Origin: Flavobacterium hydrocarbonoxydans
Lineage (GTDB): Bacteria; Bacteroidota; Bacteroidia; Flavobacteriales; Flavobacteriaceae
Assembly (NCBI RefSeq): GCF_009789235.1
Contig: NZ_WSTB01000003.1
Location: forward strand, 413,130 to 477,129
Direction of reading: 5' to 3'
Length of the DNA stretch: 64,000 nt
The translations under genes and the position numbers were made by a program. Of this stretch, positions 17,907 to 27,057 are shown in pieces (position 1 is the stretch's first letter; every line of letters starts with the position of its first letter). The notes beneath the pieces were generated by a model. The model searched no databases. It was not told the DNA's origin and was given only the letters and a program-made list of their open reading frames with translations.

Positions 17907-18512
17907 TTATTTTATGCTTTCAATTTCTCGTTTCATTCTTTCTCTCCAGTTTTTTCCGTTTCTTTTTTCAAGATATGGTTCAGTTATTTTTCTGTATTCT
18001 TTTTTAGAAATGTCTAGACTTTCAGAAATCATACAATAACTTACACTAATCAAACCATAATTCTTTCTTATAGAATCACGTATTAAAAACTTTTTATATT
18101 CAATTTCATCTTGCGGAGGTAAAGCTAGACCGCCACCAAATTCTTTTATTTTATCTTTTTTAATATCTTCTCTTGCTTCATTTTGAAAAGATAAAATAGA
18201 TTTATTCAAATCTTGCTTATTAATACTAAATCTGTATAAACCATAAGATACCATCAAAATCGTACACAAAACATTAATAAAGATCATTGAACGAATTAAT
18301 TTTAGCAAAAAACTTATTTTCTTATAAAATACCATGCTAAAAAAAACAGCTACTAAAAGTAATACGCCGTAAATCAATATAAGCTCCCTCCATTCAACAT
18401 GTTGCGTTAGAATATCAGTCAAAGTAAAACGCTCTGGATAATTAAATAAATAGTAAACTAATACATTTATTATCCAAAGAATTAAAGTACTGATAAACAA
18501 CCTTGTTTTCAT
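17907..18512 (-). CDS. Unknown membrane protein inside arginine operon
   Basis: The product has 201 residues and is not recognised. Three hydrophobic helices (about 5-22, 48-66, 75-95) are followed by a charged cytoplasmic or periplasmic domain rich in lysine and glutamate. It starts 5 bases after argD and ends 29 bases before proA, so it is co-transcribed with them. It does not look like an arginine or proline enzyme. It could be a transporter accessory or a recently inserted gene; its AT-rich composition and lack of motifs fit an accessory origin. Confidence 0.7.
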   Translation of the reverse strand: MKTRLFISTLILWIINVLVYYLFNYPERFTLTDILTQHVEWRELILIYGVLLLVAVFFSMVFYKKISFLLKLIRSMIFINVLCTILMVSYGLYRFSINKQDLNKSILSFQNEAREDIKKDKIKEFGGGLALPPQDEIEYKKFLIRDSIRKNYGLISVSYCMISESLDISKKEYRKITEPYLEKRNGKNWRERMKREIESIK

Positions 18513-18517
18513 AAATC

Positions 18518-19657
18518 TTAATTTTTAAGCTCTTCTAAGCTCTCTTTCAAAGCAACAATAAAAGTATCAATATCAGATTTTTTCACTGTTAATGGAGGTA
18601 AAATTCTAAGCAAATTTTTATTATTCGCACTTCCTGTGAAAATGTGTTTTTCGATAATTAGTTTTTTTCTTAAAGCTGCAACATCAAAATCAAATTCAAC
18701 TCCAAGCATTAAACCTTTTCCTTTTACTTGTTTGATTCCAGGAACTTGTTTGATTTGTTCTGAGAAATAAGCCGAAACTTCGTTTACATTTTTCTGCAAA
18801 TCCAGTTTTTCGATTACATCCAGAACTGCAATTCCTGCTGCACAAGACAAATGACTTCCACCGAAAGTAGTTCCTAATAATCCGAAACTTGCTTCAAATT
18901 TTGGCGAAATTAAAATTGCTCCAACCGGAAAACCGTTCCCCATTCCTTTCGCAACTGAAATAATATCAGCATTGATTCCGTGATGTTGAAAAGCGAAGAA
19001 TTTCCCGCTTCTTCCGTATCCTGATTGTACTTCATCCAAAATCAAAACCACGTCATGCTTTTTACATGCTTTTTCTAAAGCCTGAAAAAATTCCGTTGTT
19101 CCTTCGTCTAAACCTCCAACACCCTGAATTCCTTCGATAATTACAGCAGAAACATCTCCTTTTGCTAGTTCTGTTTCTACTAATTCGATTTGGTTTAAAG
19201 GCAAAAAAGTAACTACTTGCTGTGCATTAATTGGCGCAACAATTTTCTTGTTGTCTGTAACGGCAACGGCTGCTGAAGTCCTTCCGTGGAAAGAATTATC
19301 AAAAGCTACAATTCTCGATTTTCCGTTATGGAAAGAAGCCAATTTCAAAGCATTTTCATTCGCTTCAGCACCTGAACTGCACAAAAACAATTCGTAATCT
19401 TCTAATCCAGAAAGTTTTCCTAATTTTTGAGCCAATTCTACCTGCAAAGGATTCTGAATAGCATTCGAATAAAATCCTAAATGTTCCAATTGGTTTTTCA
19501 ATTTGGCTACATAATCTGGTTGCGTATGGCCAATCGAAATCACGCCGTGTCCGCTATATAAGTCTAAATATTCCACTCCGTTGATGTCTGTAATCGTGCA
19601 ATCTACTGCTTTTACAGGCGTTATGTCGTAAAGTGGGTAAACGTTGAATAAATTCAT
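18518..19657 (-). CDS. argD: N-acylornithine aminotransferase
   Basis: ArgD transfers an amino group to N-acylglutamate semialdehyde with pyridoxal phosphate. The product has 379 residues of the class III aminotransferase family. It has the PLP lysine in ISVAKGMGNGFPVGAIL, the cofactor aspartate in ILDEVQSGYGRSG, and GAEANENALKLA. The starting segment MNLFNVYPLYDITPVKA is typical of Bacteroidota ArgD. It lies in the arginine operon after argC; the 85-base gap contains an inverted repeat (GTTAGAAGTT/AACTTCTAA). Succinyl versus acetyl preference cannot be read here. Confidence 0.95.
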   Translation of the reverse strand: MNLFNVYPLYDITPVKAVDCTITDINGVEYLDLYSGHGVISIGHTQPDYVAKLKNQLEHLGFYSNAIQNPLQVELAQKLGKLSGLEDYELFLCSSGAEANENALKLASFHNGKSRIVAFDNSFHGRTSAAVAVTDNKKIVAPINAQQVVTFLPLNQIELVETELAKGDVSAVIIEGIQGVGGLDEGTTEFFQALEKACKKHDVVLILDEVQSGYGRSGKFFAFQHHGINADIISVAKGMGNGFPVGAILISPKFEASFGLLGTTFGGSHLSCAAGIAVLDVIEKLDLQKNVNEVSAYFSEQIKQVPGIKQVKGKGLMLGVEFDFDVAALRKKLIIEKHIFTGSANNKNLLRILPPLTVKKSDIDTFIVALKESLEELKN

Positions 19658-19687
19658 TTTTTCTAAGTTAAATGTTATATGTAAAAA

Positions 19688-19735
19688 GTTAGAAGTTTAA
19701 GTACAGACGTTTAACATCTAACTTCTAAACATTTT
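19688..19735. repeat. Small inverted repeat between argC and argD
   Basis: TTAGAAGTT on the left pairs with AACTTCTAA on the right, with AAGTACAGACG in the loop region. This resembles the other hairpins found in the larger gaps of this operon. Confidence 0.6.
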
Positions 19736-19742
19736 ACTATTC

Positions 19743-20720
19743 CTAAAATCCGCTTGGTTTCAAATGTAAACCTGTGGTTTCTTCTAATCCGAACATTAAA
19801 TTCATGTTTTGAATCGCTTGTCCTGAAGCACCTTTGGTTAAGTTGTCAATAATTGAAGTGATTAAAATCCGGTTTCCTTTTTTCAATAAACTGATGATAC
19901 ATTTGTTGGTTTGAACGACTTGTTTCATATTGATGTTGGTCGTTGTAACGGTTACAAAAGGTTCGTTTTTATAGAAATCTTGGTATTTAGCTACCAAATT
20001 ATCTAGACTTTCATCTGAATCTGTGTACAAAGTCGCAAAAATTCCACGAGTAAAATCGCCTCTATTCGGAACAAAAATTAACTCATTGGAATAATCCGCT
20101 TGCAATTGATTCACACTTTGATTGATTTCGCCCAAATGTTGGTGTTCAAAAGCTTTATAATGCGACATATTATTGTTTCTCCAACTAAAATGAGAAGTTT
20201 CAGAAAGACTTACGCCAGCACCGGTACTTCCAGTTGTGGCATTAATATGAACGTCATTTTTTAAAAGATTATCTTTCGCCAAAGGCAATAATGCTAACTG
20301 AATCGCAGTTGCAAAACAACCTGGATTCGCTATATAATTTGCCTTTTTAATATCGGATTTATTCAATTCTGGTAAACCGTAAACGAATTGTTTTCCTTCA
20401 AAATTGGAGTCTTTAGTTAATCTAAAATCATTTCCTAAATCAATGATTTTGGTATGACTTCCGAATTTATTTTCCTGTAAAAAAGAAATCGATTTTCCGT
20501 GACCTAAACACAAGAAAACCACATTTACATCAGGATTAATAGTGTCAGTAAAATTCATTTCGATATCACCCATCAAGTCGTGGTGTGCCACAGAAAGCGG
20601 TTTACCCGAATTGGTCGTACTGTAAACAAAATCGATGTTTACATTGGGATGATACATTAATATTCTGATAAGTTCTCCGGCCGTGTAGCCCGAACCACCA
20701 ATTATTCCGACATTAATCAT
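19743..20720 (-). CDS. argC: N-acyl-gamma-glutamyl-phosphate reductase
   Basis: ArgC reduces N-acylglutamyl phosphate to the semialdehyde. The product has 325 residues. The N-terminal NAD(P) loop is GIIGGSGYTAGELIR; the catalytic cysteine is in IANPGCFATAIQLALLPL; TTGSTGAGVSLSE and HQHLGEI are further family landmarks. Its start overlaps the end of argG by 8 bases, so translation is probably coupled. The length is normal for the type-1 enzyme. Confidence 0.96.
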   Translation of the reverse strand: MINVGIIGGSGYTAGELIRILMYHPNVNIDFVYSTTNSGKPLSVAHHDLMGDIEMNFTDTINPDVNVVFLCLGHGKSISFLQENKFGSHTKIIDLGNDFRLTKDSNFEGKQFVYGLPELNKSDIKKANYIANPGCFATAIQLALLPLAKDNLLKNDVHINATTGSTGAGVSLSETSHFSWRNNNMSHYKAFEHQHLGEINQSVNQLQADYSNELIFVPNRGDFTRGIFATLYTDSDESLDNLVAKYQDFYKNEPFVTVTTTNINMKQVVQTNKCIISLLKKGNRILITSIIDNLTKGASGQAIQNMNLMFGLEETTGLHLKPSGF

Positions 20721-21906
20721 GATCTAAATGATTTACAGATGAAAATATATTTTGTGCATTTCCTAAAATCTTAATAAATCCTTTTGCATCGTCAGACGTC
20801 CAAGCATTGTTCATTTCTCCATACTGACCAAAACCTGTGTTCATTAAATCATTATCCGATTCTATTCCGTCAAGCGAAAAATGATAAGGTTTTAATGAAA
20901 CCGTTACAACTCCATTTACAGTTGCTTGTGTATCCTGCAAAAATGTTTCAATATTACGCATCACTGGATCCAAAAACTGACCTTCGTGAAACAACATTCC
21001 GTACCAGTTTCCTAATTGTTCTTTCCAGTATTGCTGCCATTTTCCAAGTGTATGTTTCTCTAATAAATGGTGTGCTTTAATAATAATTAAAGGCGCAGCA
21101 GCTTCAAAACCAACTCTTCCTTTTATTCCGATAATGGTATCACCTACGTGAATGTCACGACCAATTGCAAAAGCATTAGCTAATTTTTCTAACGCTACAA
21201 TATTGTTTGAAGGTTTATCAAATTGTCCGTTTAATCCAACTAATTCTCCTTTTTCAAAATGCAATCTTACTTTTTCTTCGCCTTCTTTTTGCAATTGTGA
21301 AGGATATGCATCACTTGGCAAAGGTTGTCCAGAAGTTAGCGTTTCTTTTCCTCCAACACTAGTTCCCCAAAGTCCTTTATTGATAGAATATTGTGCTTTT
21401 TCCCAAGAATAATGAACACCGTTTTTAGACAAATAATCCACTTCTTCTTGTCTTGACAATTTTAAATCTCTAATTGGAGTAATGATTTCAATTTCCGGAG
21501 CAATGGTTTGAAAAATCAAATCGAAACGAATTTGGTCATTTCCAGCACCCGTACTTCCATGTGCGATTGCGGTTGCTCCTACTTTTTTGGCATATTTTAT
21601 AGCTTCAATAGCCTGAAAAACACGCTCTGCACTCACTGATAATGGATAGGTATTGTTTTTTAATACATTTCCGAAAATCAAATATTTTATTGCTTTATCA
21701 TAATATTTATCTACGATTGTTAGGTTGGCGTGTTGTGCACTTCCTAATTCGTAAGCTCTTTTTTCTACTGCATCTAATTCTTCTGCACTAAATCCTCCTG
21801 TATCTACAAGTACGGTGTGAACTTCGTATCCTTTTTCGTTTTTTAAATATTTCAAACAATACGAGGTATCCAATCCTCCACTATAAGCTAATACAACTTT
21901 TTTCAT
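20713..21906 (-). CDS. argG: Argininosuccinate synthase
   Basis: ArgG joins citrulline and aspartate using ATP. The product has 397 residues. The PP-loop is AYSGGLDTSYCLKYL, and AIAHGSTGAGNDQIRFD and the segment ending YSINKGLWGTS are characteristic. It is the second gene of the operon, after the acyltransferase (66-base gap), and overlaps argC by 8 bases. The substrate must be free citrulline, so the deacylase encoded downstream is needed first. Confidence 0.97.
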   Translation of the reverse strand: MKKVVLAYSGGLDTSYCLKYLKNEKGYEVHTVLVDTGGFSAEELDAVEKRAYELGSAQHANLTIVDKYYDKAIKYLIFGNVLKNNTYPLSVSAERVFQAIEAIKYAKKVGATAIAHGSTGAGNDQIRFDLIFQTIAPEIEIITPIRDLKLSRQEEVDYLSKNGVHYSWEKAQYSINKGLWGTSVGGKETLTSGQPLPSDAYPSQLQKEGEEKVRLHFEKGELVGLNGQFDKPSNNIVALEKLANAFAIGRDIHVGDTIIGIKGRVGFEAAAPLIIIKAHHLLEKHTLGKWQQYWKEQLGNWYGMLFHEGQFLDPVMRNIETFLQDTQATVNGVVTVSLKPYHFSLDGIESDNDLMNTGFGQYGEMNNAWTSDDAKGFIKILGNAQNIFSSVNHLDHD

Positions 21907-21972
21907 TTTATATAATTTAGGCTCATACTTTCGTAAGGAGCAAGTTTGAGAGTTCTTTTTAATTTCAAATTC

Positions 21973-22614
21973 TTAAGACAAAAAACTAAACGAAAGGATT
22001 TTACTTAAAAATAAGGCTTGTTTAATTTTTTTCAATCTTTTTAAAACAGCCTCGTTAAAAGGATGTCTTGGCGGATCTTTTTGTTTTTCTTTTGGATCAT
22101 ACAACATTCCGGTACAAAGACACATTTTGTTTTCTTTGCTTTGCAAAATTTCGTAATTCGTGCAGGTTTTACAACCAGACCAGAAACTTGGGTCGGTAGT
22201 AAGTTCAGAAAACGGAACCGGTTTATAGCCTAAATCTGAATTGATTTTCATTACAGCCAAACCAGTTGTGATACCAAATATTTTGGCATCTGGATATCTT
22301 TGCAAAGAATAATCAAAAACTTTCGATTTTATCTTTTTTGCCAATCCTAAACTTCTGTAGTCAGGATGTACAATTAAACCCGAATGTGCTACGAATTTTC
22401 CGTGCTGCCAACTTTCGATATAACAAAAACCAGCAAATTTATCATCTGCTAAAGCAATCATCGCATCACCATTCGCCATTTTTTTCTGAATGTACTCAGG
22501 AGTTCTTTTAGCAATCCCTGTACCTCTTAACAAGGCAGATGATTCTATCGTATCGCAAATTTCCTGCGCATACTTATAATGTTCTTCTTGAGTTACAACA
22601 ATAGAGATCTTCAT
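21973..22614 (-). CDS. GNAT acyltransferase, probable N-acylglutamate synthase of the arginine pathway
   Basis: The product has 213 residues. The GNAT acyl-CoA motif is YRSLGLAKKI in the middle of the protein. The second half has an unusual cysteine set, CKTC followed about 15 residues later by CLC, which could bind a metal. It is the first gene of the arginine operon. In Bacteroides an equivalent operon-linked GNAT has been proposed from mutant-fitness work as the missing first enzyme, making N-succinylglutamate. Position and pathway logic support the same role here; the acyl donor is not visible. Confidence 0.8.
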   Translation of the reverse strand: MKISIVVTQEEHYKYAQEICDTIESSALLRGTGIAKRTPEYIQKKMANGDAMIALADDKFAGFCYIESWQHGKFVAHSGLIVHPDYRSLGLAKKIKSKVFDYSLQRYPDAKIFGITTGLAVMKINSDLGYKPVPFSELTTDPSFWSGCKTCTNYEILQSKENKMCLCTGMLYDPKEKQKDPPRHPFNEAVLKRLKKIKQALFLSKILSFSFLS

Positions 22615-22936
22615 TTCAATAGTTGAAGTTAGAGTTAAAAATTAAAACGTATTGTTTAGTTTGAAATCCAGAAATAAATCCAACAAAATTAATCAAAATA
22701 GACATAACAGATTCTGAATCAAGAAGTTGATTTTTAGAAAAATGAATATAGAAAATACTGTTAGGATATGTTTGTCCTAAGGACAAAAGATGTGATTTCA
22801 AAATGAAAAATGAATATAAATAAATACGCGGCGAAAAACTCGGTGAATACTATAGAGATAGTATCCGTACTTCGGGAGAAGTAGCGGGAGAGTTTGTCCG
22901 TGACAAAGAAGTTATATGTAAACTTATTTTATTCAT
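22615..22936 (-). promoter_or_regulatory. Structured 5' leader of the arginine operon
   Basis: About 320 bases separate the promoter from the first enzyme gene. Three hairpins follow closely: TTTGTC-N3-GACAAA (22893-22907), TACTTC-N4-GAAGTA (22868-22883) and ATACTAT-N4-ATAGTAT (22847-22864). A fourth, at 22771-22787 (TTTGTCC-N3-GGACAAA), repeats the stem of the first, so alternative pairings are possible. No clear T-run terminator follows. A 61-codon open frame (22616-22801) lies in the leader but looks fortuitous. Regulation by RNA structure or by translation of a leader peptide is plausible, not shown. Confidence 0.55.
22850..22936 (-). CDS. Possible 28-residue leader peptide of the arginine operon
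   Basis: ATG at 22936 is 6 bases after the TATTTTTG box, so the message would be nearly leaderless. The peptide begins MNKISLHITSLSRTNSP and ends EVRILSL. Both arginine codons are CGG, a codon that should be rare in such an AT-rich genome. The three leader hairpins overlap the reading frame or its stop. An attenuation role through arginine codons would fit, but the frame could be chance. Confidence 0.35.
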   Translation of the reverse strand: MNKISLHITSLSRTNSPATSPEVRILSL

Positions 22937-22941
22937 CGGTG

Positions 22942-22969
22942 CAAAAATACACTATTTTTTTATTCGCAA
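22942..22969 (-). promoter_or_regulatory. Promoter of the arginine operon (Bacteroidota type)
   Basis: On the minus strand TTG (22969-22967), a 17-base spacer and TATTTTTG (22949-22942) match the Bacteroidota TTG/TAnnTTTG promoter exactly. Transcription should start near 22936. Confidence 0.8.
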
Positions 22970-23027
22970 AACAAAAAAATAAAATTCTAACATTTTTTTT
23001 ACTTATTGTTATTTAAAACCAAAAGAA

Positions 23028-23060
23028 AACCCGACAAGTTTCTGTTAAACTTGTCGGGTT
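23028..23060 (-). terminator. Intrinsic terminator after M1 peptidase gene
   Basis: AACCCGACAAGTTT and AAACTTGTCGGGTT form a perfect 14-bp stem with a 5-base loop, followed on the minus strand by a T-rich stretch. Confidence 0.9.
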
Positions 23061-23083
23061 AAATAGGTTATAAAAACTTGAAT

Positions 23084-25354
23084 TTAATTTTTAGTAAATG
23101 ACATTACTTGTCCATTACCTAAAATCGTCATATCAAAACCATTTTTTGCTTCATTAAATTTGAATTTTAATCCTGCTCTCTGAGACTCAAACGTGTCTTT
23201 TTCATTAGCTACGGGAGTCAAACCAAACTTAGGATAATTAGTAATTTCAGCACTTAAAACACTATTTTTTTCAGTAAATTCAATTTTCAAAGGTGATTTA
23301 GCAGTACTATAAGTCCCCAGATAGCCATCCAATATAACATCTTTTTCTACTTTACCTTTACCCGCAGTCCATACATTATTACTGTCGTTATAGTCTGGAA
23401 AAGCATGATCCGGATCTAAAGTAATGCTTTCAATTTCTTCTGTCGAATTGTGTTTGAAAGACCAGTCATTATTACGCTGCCAAATTTCTACCGGCAAACT
23501 AACTCTGGTTACTTTTCCGCTTTTGGTTTTTACATCTAAAATAATTGGCATTGGCATTTTGTCAAAGTTTTCTACTGTAATTACAACTCCTTTAGCAGGA
23601 TCATTTTTTACATATTTGATAGCATTTATACCTTGATCAAAACGCCAGTTATTTACAAACCAGCTTCTCCAGAACCAGCTTAAATCTTCTCCAGCAACAT
23701 TTTCGATAGTTCTGAAAAAGTCATCAGGCTGCGGATGTTTAAAAGCCCAACGCTCTACATAAGTACGTAACGCTTTATCAAAACGTTCCGCTCCTAAAAC
23801 CTGTTCTCTTAAAATTGTCAATCCTGCACTTGGCTTAGCATAACATAAAACTCCAATATTAGCTTCTTTCATGTTATCTGGCGAACTCATGATTGTTTCT
23901 AACTCTGGACTTGTATAATACTCCCAATCTTCGTGCATATCTGCAGGTTTTTGTTTGTATTCTCCATTATTAAATTCAGCTGTGCTCAACGAATTTATAA
24001 AGGTATTAAAACCTTCATCCATCCAGGCAAATAAACGCTCGTTTGAACCTACAATCATAGGAAACCAAATGTGCCCAAACTCATGATCTGTAACACCCCA
24101 TAAATCATCACCTTTAGATTTCCATCCACAGAAAACAATTCCTGGATACTCCATCCCGCCCTCGTTTCCTGCCACATTTGTCGCTGCCGGATAAGGATAT
24201 TCGAACCATCTTTTTGAATAATGCTCAATTGAAGCTTTGGTATATTCTGTAGAACGTCCCCAAGCGTCATTTCCTGCACTTTCTACAGGATATGCTGATA
24301 ATGCTAATGCTTTTTTACCACTTGGCAAATTGATTTTTGCTCCATCCAAAATAAAGGCTGGTGAAGATGCCCAGGAAAAATCACGGGAACTTTTTATTTG
24401 AAAATGCCATGTTTTCTCAGCAGTAGCATTCGTATTGGCAGTAGCAGCAACTTCTTCGGCAGAACGAATCATGATTGTTTTATCACTTTGTTTCGCCTCA
24501 TTATAACGCTTTAACTGCTCTCCAGAAAAAACCTGAGAAGCATTTACCAAATCTCCTGAACCTACCACATAATGATTAGCTGGCGTTGTGATTTTTACGT
24601 CAAAATCTCCGTATTCTAAATAAAACTCAGAAGCACCTAAATAAGGATTTGTATTCCAGCCTCTTACATCATCATACACACACATACGTGGGTACCATTG
24701 CGCGATTGTGAAAATTTTCCCGTTTTTAGTTTCTAAAACTCCCATTCTGTCTGATCCTTCAAAAGGAGCAATGAATGAAAATTCGATTTTAATTTTTACA
24801 GAACCTCCCTTTGAAGCCAATTCTTCCGGAAGAAAAATCTGCATTCTGGTATCGGTTATAATGTATTTAGCCTCGGTTTCCTTTTTTTTCTTTCCTCCGG
24901 AAATTACTGTAACCGATTTTATTTTATTTCCTCCATCAAAAATCTGCCCCTGAGCACCATTACGGCTTCCAGACAAAGGCACAACAGCATTTCCTCTGGA
25001 ATCCTCTTTAAATAAATTCTGATCTAAATTTAACCAAACAAATGATAATTTATCCGGGCTATTATTAGTATAAGTAATTTCGTCTGTACCAATAATTTCA
25101 TTTTTAGCATCATCTAATCTTACGTTGATTTGATAATCGGCTCTGTTTTGCCAGTATTCAACACCTGGCTGACCGCTTGCAGAACGTGTTGGTGTACCAT
25201 TTTTGGTGTAAAAATGCGGTGCAAAGGCATCATGATAATCGTAATTATTAACTGGAGTTCCTGCTGTTGTAGCTGGGGTTTGTTGCGCCCAAACAGAAGA
25301 CATTCCGACAAACAAAGCCATGGTTAAAAGGGCTTTTGAGGATTGTTTTTTCAT
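23084..25354 (-). CDS. M1-family metallopeptidase (aminopeptidase)
   Basis: This is a secreted or periplasmic zinc aminopeptidase of 756 residues from [21 protein letters not shown] longer frame adds eight residues (to 25378) but starts less well. The signal peptide ends near VWAQ. The zinc site is HEFGH followed by 18 residues and a glutamate (WMDEGF), and the exopeptidase motif is GGMEYP. The C-terminal 150 residues form an extra beta-rich domain. No type IX sorting domain is seen. It is a single gene with its own terminator at 23028-23060. Confidence 0.95.
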   Translation of the reverse strand: MKKQSSKALLTMALFVGMSSVWAQQTPATTAGTPVNNYDYHDAFAPHFYTKNGTPTRSASGQPGVEYWQNRADYQINVRLDDAKNEIIGTDEITYTNNSPDKLSFVWLNLDQNLFKEDSRGNAVVPLSGSRNGAQGQIFDGGNKIKSVTVISGGKKKKETEAKYIITDTRMQIFLPEELASKGGSVKIKIEFSFIAPFEGSDRMGVLETKNGKIFTIAQWYPRMCVYDDVRGWNTNPYLGASEFYLEYGDFDVKITTPANHYVVGSGDLVNASQVFSGEQLKRYNEAKQSDKTIMIRSAEEVAATANTNATAEKTWHFQIKSSRDFSWASSPAFILDGAKINLPSGKKALALSAYPVESAGNDAWGRSTEYTKASIEHYSKRWFEYPYPAATNVAGNEGGMEYPGIVFCGWKSKGDDLWGVTDHEFGHIWFPMIVGSNERLFAWMDEGFNTFINSLSTAEFNNGEYKQKPADMHEDWEYYTSPELETIMSSPDNMKEANIGVLCYAKPSAGLTILREQVLGAERFDKALRTYVERWAFKHPQPDDFFRTIENVAGEDLSWFWRSWFVNNWRFDQGINAIKYVKNDPAKGVVITVENFDKMPMPIILDVKTKSGKVTRVSLPVEIWQRNNDWSFKHNSTEEIESITLDPDHAFPDYNDSNNVWTAGKGKVEKDVILDGYLGTYSTAKSPLKIEFTEKNSVLSAEITNYPKFGLTPVANEKDTFESQRAGLKFKFNEAKNGFDMTILGNGQVMSFTKN

Positions 25355-25541
25355 ACTTTTTAGCTGTTTATGTAGCAAATTAATGAAAAAAAAAGCTATT
25401 TACAGAGAAAAATTAAAGTAGAATTTTAATTTTAGCGGAATTTTAGCAATTAAATAATTTGAGACTTTTTTATTCCAAAAACTAAAATTTATAAAATATA
25501 TTTACATCTCTTAAAAACTAACCTATTTCAATTTTAAAATT

Positions 25542-26393
25542 TTGAATACAACAATATCAAATTCAGTAGCAAAAGCTTCTATAAATCACGCCGGAGCCGA
25601 ATTGTTTTCGCTAAAAAACAGTCAAAACAAAGAATTTATCTGGGAAGGAAACCCTGCTTTTTGGGGAAAGCATTCCCCTGTTCTTTTTCCGATTGTGGGA
25701 ACTTTAAAAAACAACATCTATACTATTGATGAAAACGAATATCAATTGCCAAGACACGGTTTTGCCCGTGATATGGATTTTCAATTGATTGAAAAAACCG
25801 AAAACAGCGCTACTTTTTCATTACAATCAAATAAAGAAACGCTTTTAAAATATCCTTTCGAATTTGAATTGCAATTGATTTACACTTTAGAAAATACCAC
25901 TTTAACTATTGCATATAAAGTCATTAACAAAGGAAGCTCAAAAATGCCTTTTTCTATCGGAGCACATCCTGCAATTGCTTTGCCAAATGCCTTTGAAAGT
26001 TATGCTTTTGAATTTGAAAAAGATGAAAATCCTGAATTTTTCCTTTTAGAAAATGATTTAATTTCGGATAAAACTAAAATTTTAGAAACAAACAACAGAC
26101 AAGTTCAACTTGACTACGAATTATTTAAAAATGACGCTTTGATTTTTAAAACTTTAGAATCAAATTCGTTGACTATTCTTGAAAACTCTAAACCTTATGT
26201 AAAAGTAGCTTTTGAAGATTTTCCGAGTTTAGGACTTTGGACCAAAGATAAAGCACCTTTTGTATGTATTGAGCCTTGGTTGGGCTATTCGGATACTCAT
26301 GAAAATTCAGGTGATTTATTCGAAAAAGAAGGCATTATTATTTTGGATAAAAATCAAACTTTCGATTCAAAATTTACTATTACAATTTTTTAA
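25542..26393 (+). CDS. Aldose 1-epimerase family protein
   Basis: The product has 283 residues of the galactose mutarotase-like fold (YeaD/LacX-like branch). Landmarks are FPIVGTLKNN, LPRHGFARDMDF, SIGAHPAIALP with the substrate histidine, and IEPWLGYSD near the C-terminus. It opens with TTG, since no ATG occurs before residue 79. It probably interconverts anomers of a sugar or sugar phosphate. The GNAT gene follows 10 bases later and may be co-transcribed. Confidence 0.88.
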   Translation: MNTTISNSVAKASINHAGAELFSLKNSQNKEFIWEGNPAFWGKHSPVLFPIVGTLKNNIYTIDENEYQLPRHGFARDMDFQLIEKTENSATFSLQSNKETLLKYPFEFELQLIYTLENTTLTIAYKVINKGSSKMPFSIGAHPAIALPNAFESYAFEFEKDENPEFFLLENDLISDKTKILETNNRQVQLDYELFKNDALIFKTLESNSLTILENSKPYVKVAFEDFPSLGLWTKDKAPFVCIEPWLGYSDTHENSGDLFEKEGIIILDKNQTFDSKFTITIF

Positions 26394-26403
26394 TTTTATA
26401 AAA

Positions 26404-26958
26404 ATGTTAGCATTTAATTTTTCCCCATTTCCTATTATAGAAACCGAACGTTTGGTTTTAAAAAGAATCACAAATGATGATGTTGCTGAAGTTTTTGAAC
26501 TACGTTCGAATCCTGAAACAATGAAATACATCCCAAGGCCATTGGTAAAAACTACTGAAGATGCTTTAGAACACATTGCGATGATTGACGAAAAAATAGA
26601 TACCAATGTAGGGATTAATTGGGGAATTACACTTAAAGGAGATTCTAAATTACTTGGAATAATCGGTTACTACAGAATGCAACCCGAGAATTATCGCGCT
26701 GAAATTGGCTATATGTTACTACCTGATTATCATGGAAAAGGTATTGTTCCAGAAGCTGTAAATCGTTTGATTGAATATGGTTTTGAGGATCTAAAACTAC
26801 ATTCTATCGAAGCTGTAATTGATCCGGAAAATTTTGCTTCAGAAAAAGTATTGCAAAAATGTGGTTTTATAAAAGAAGCCCATTTTAAGGAATCCGATTT
26901 TTATGAAGGTCGTTTTTTAGACAAAGTAGTTTATTCTTTACTTCAAAATAAAAGGTAA
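26404..26958 (+). CDS. GNAT N-acetyltransferase (RimJ/RimL type)
   Basis: The product has 184 residues from MLAFNFSPFPIIETERLVLK. The frame is open 48 codons further upstream, but that part overlaps the preceding gene and is not protein-like. The opening TERLVLKRI, the acetyl-CoA loop YHGKGIVPEAVNRLIEYGF and the closing VLQKCGFIKEA are typical of the RimJ/RimL group that acetylates protein N-termini, antibiotics or small amines. The substrate is unknown. It lies 10 bases after the epimerase gene. Confidence 0.9.
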   Translation: MLAFNFSPFPIIETERLVLKRITNDDVAEVFELRSNPETMKYIPRPLVKTTEDALEHIAMIDEKIDTNVGINWGITLKGDSKLLGIIGYYRMQPENYRAEIGYMLLPDYHGKGIVPEAVNRLIEYGFEDLKLHSIEAVIDPENFASEKVLQKCGFIKEAHFKESDFYEGRFLDKVVYSLLQNKR

Positions 26959-26998
26959 ATCCATTTGAATTATTGCAATAGAAATTAATGTATTGCGT

Positions 26999-27006
26999 TA
27001 TATTTG
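26999..27006 (+). promoter_or_regulatory. Possible -7 box upstream of DUF3575 gene
   Basis: TATATTTG fits TAnnTTTG, 51 bases before the start codon. The nearest upstream TTG is 23 bases away, longer than usual, so the site is uncertain. Confidence 0.4.
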
Positions 27007-27057
27007 CAGCAAAATCAGCAATTCTAAAATATTTTTTTGCTGATAAAATTTATATTT

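Noticed and set aside
22616..22801. 61-codon open frame between the leader hairpins and the GNAT gene
   Set aside because: AT-rich, no recognisable protein pattern, contains a leader hairpin and lacks its own promoter; it ends 1 base before the GNAT start probably by chance.
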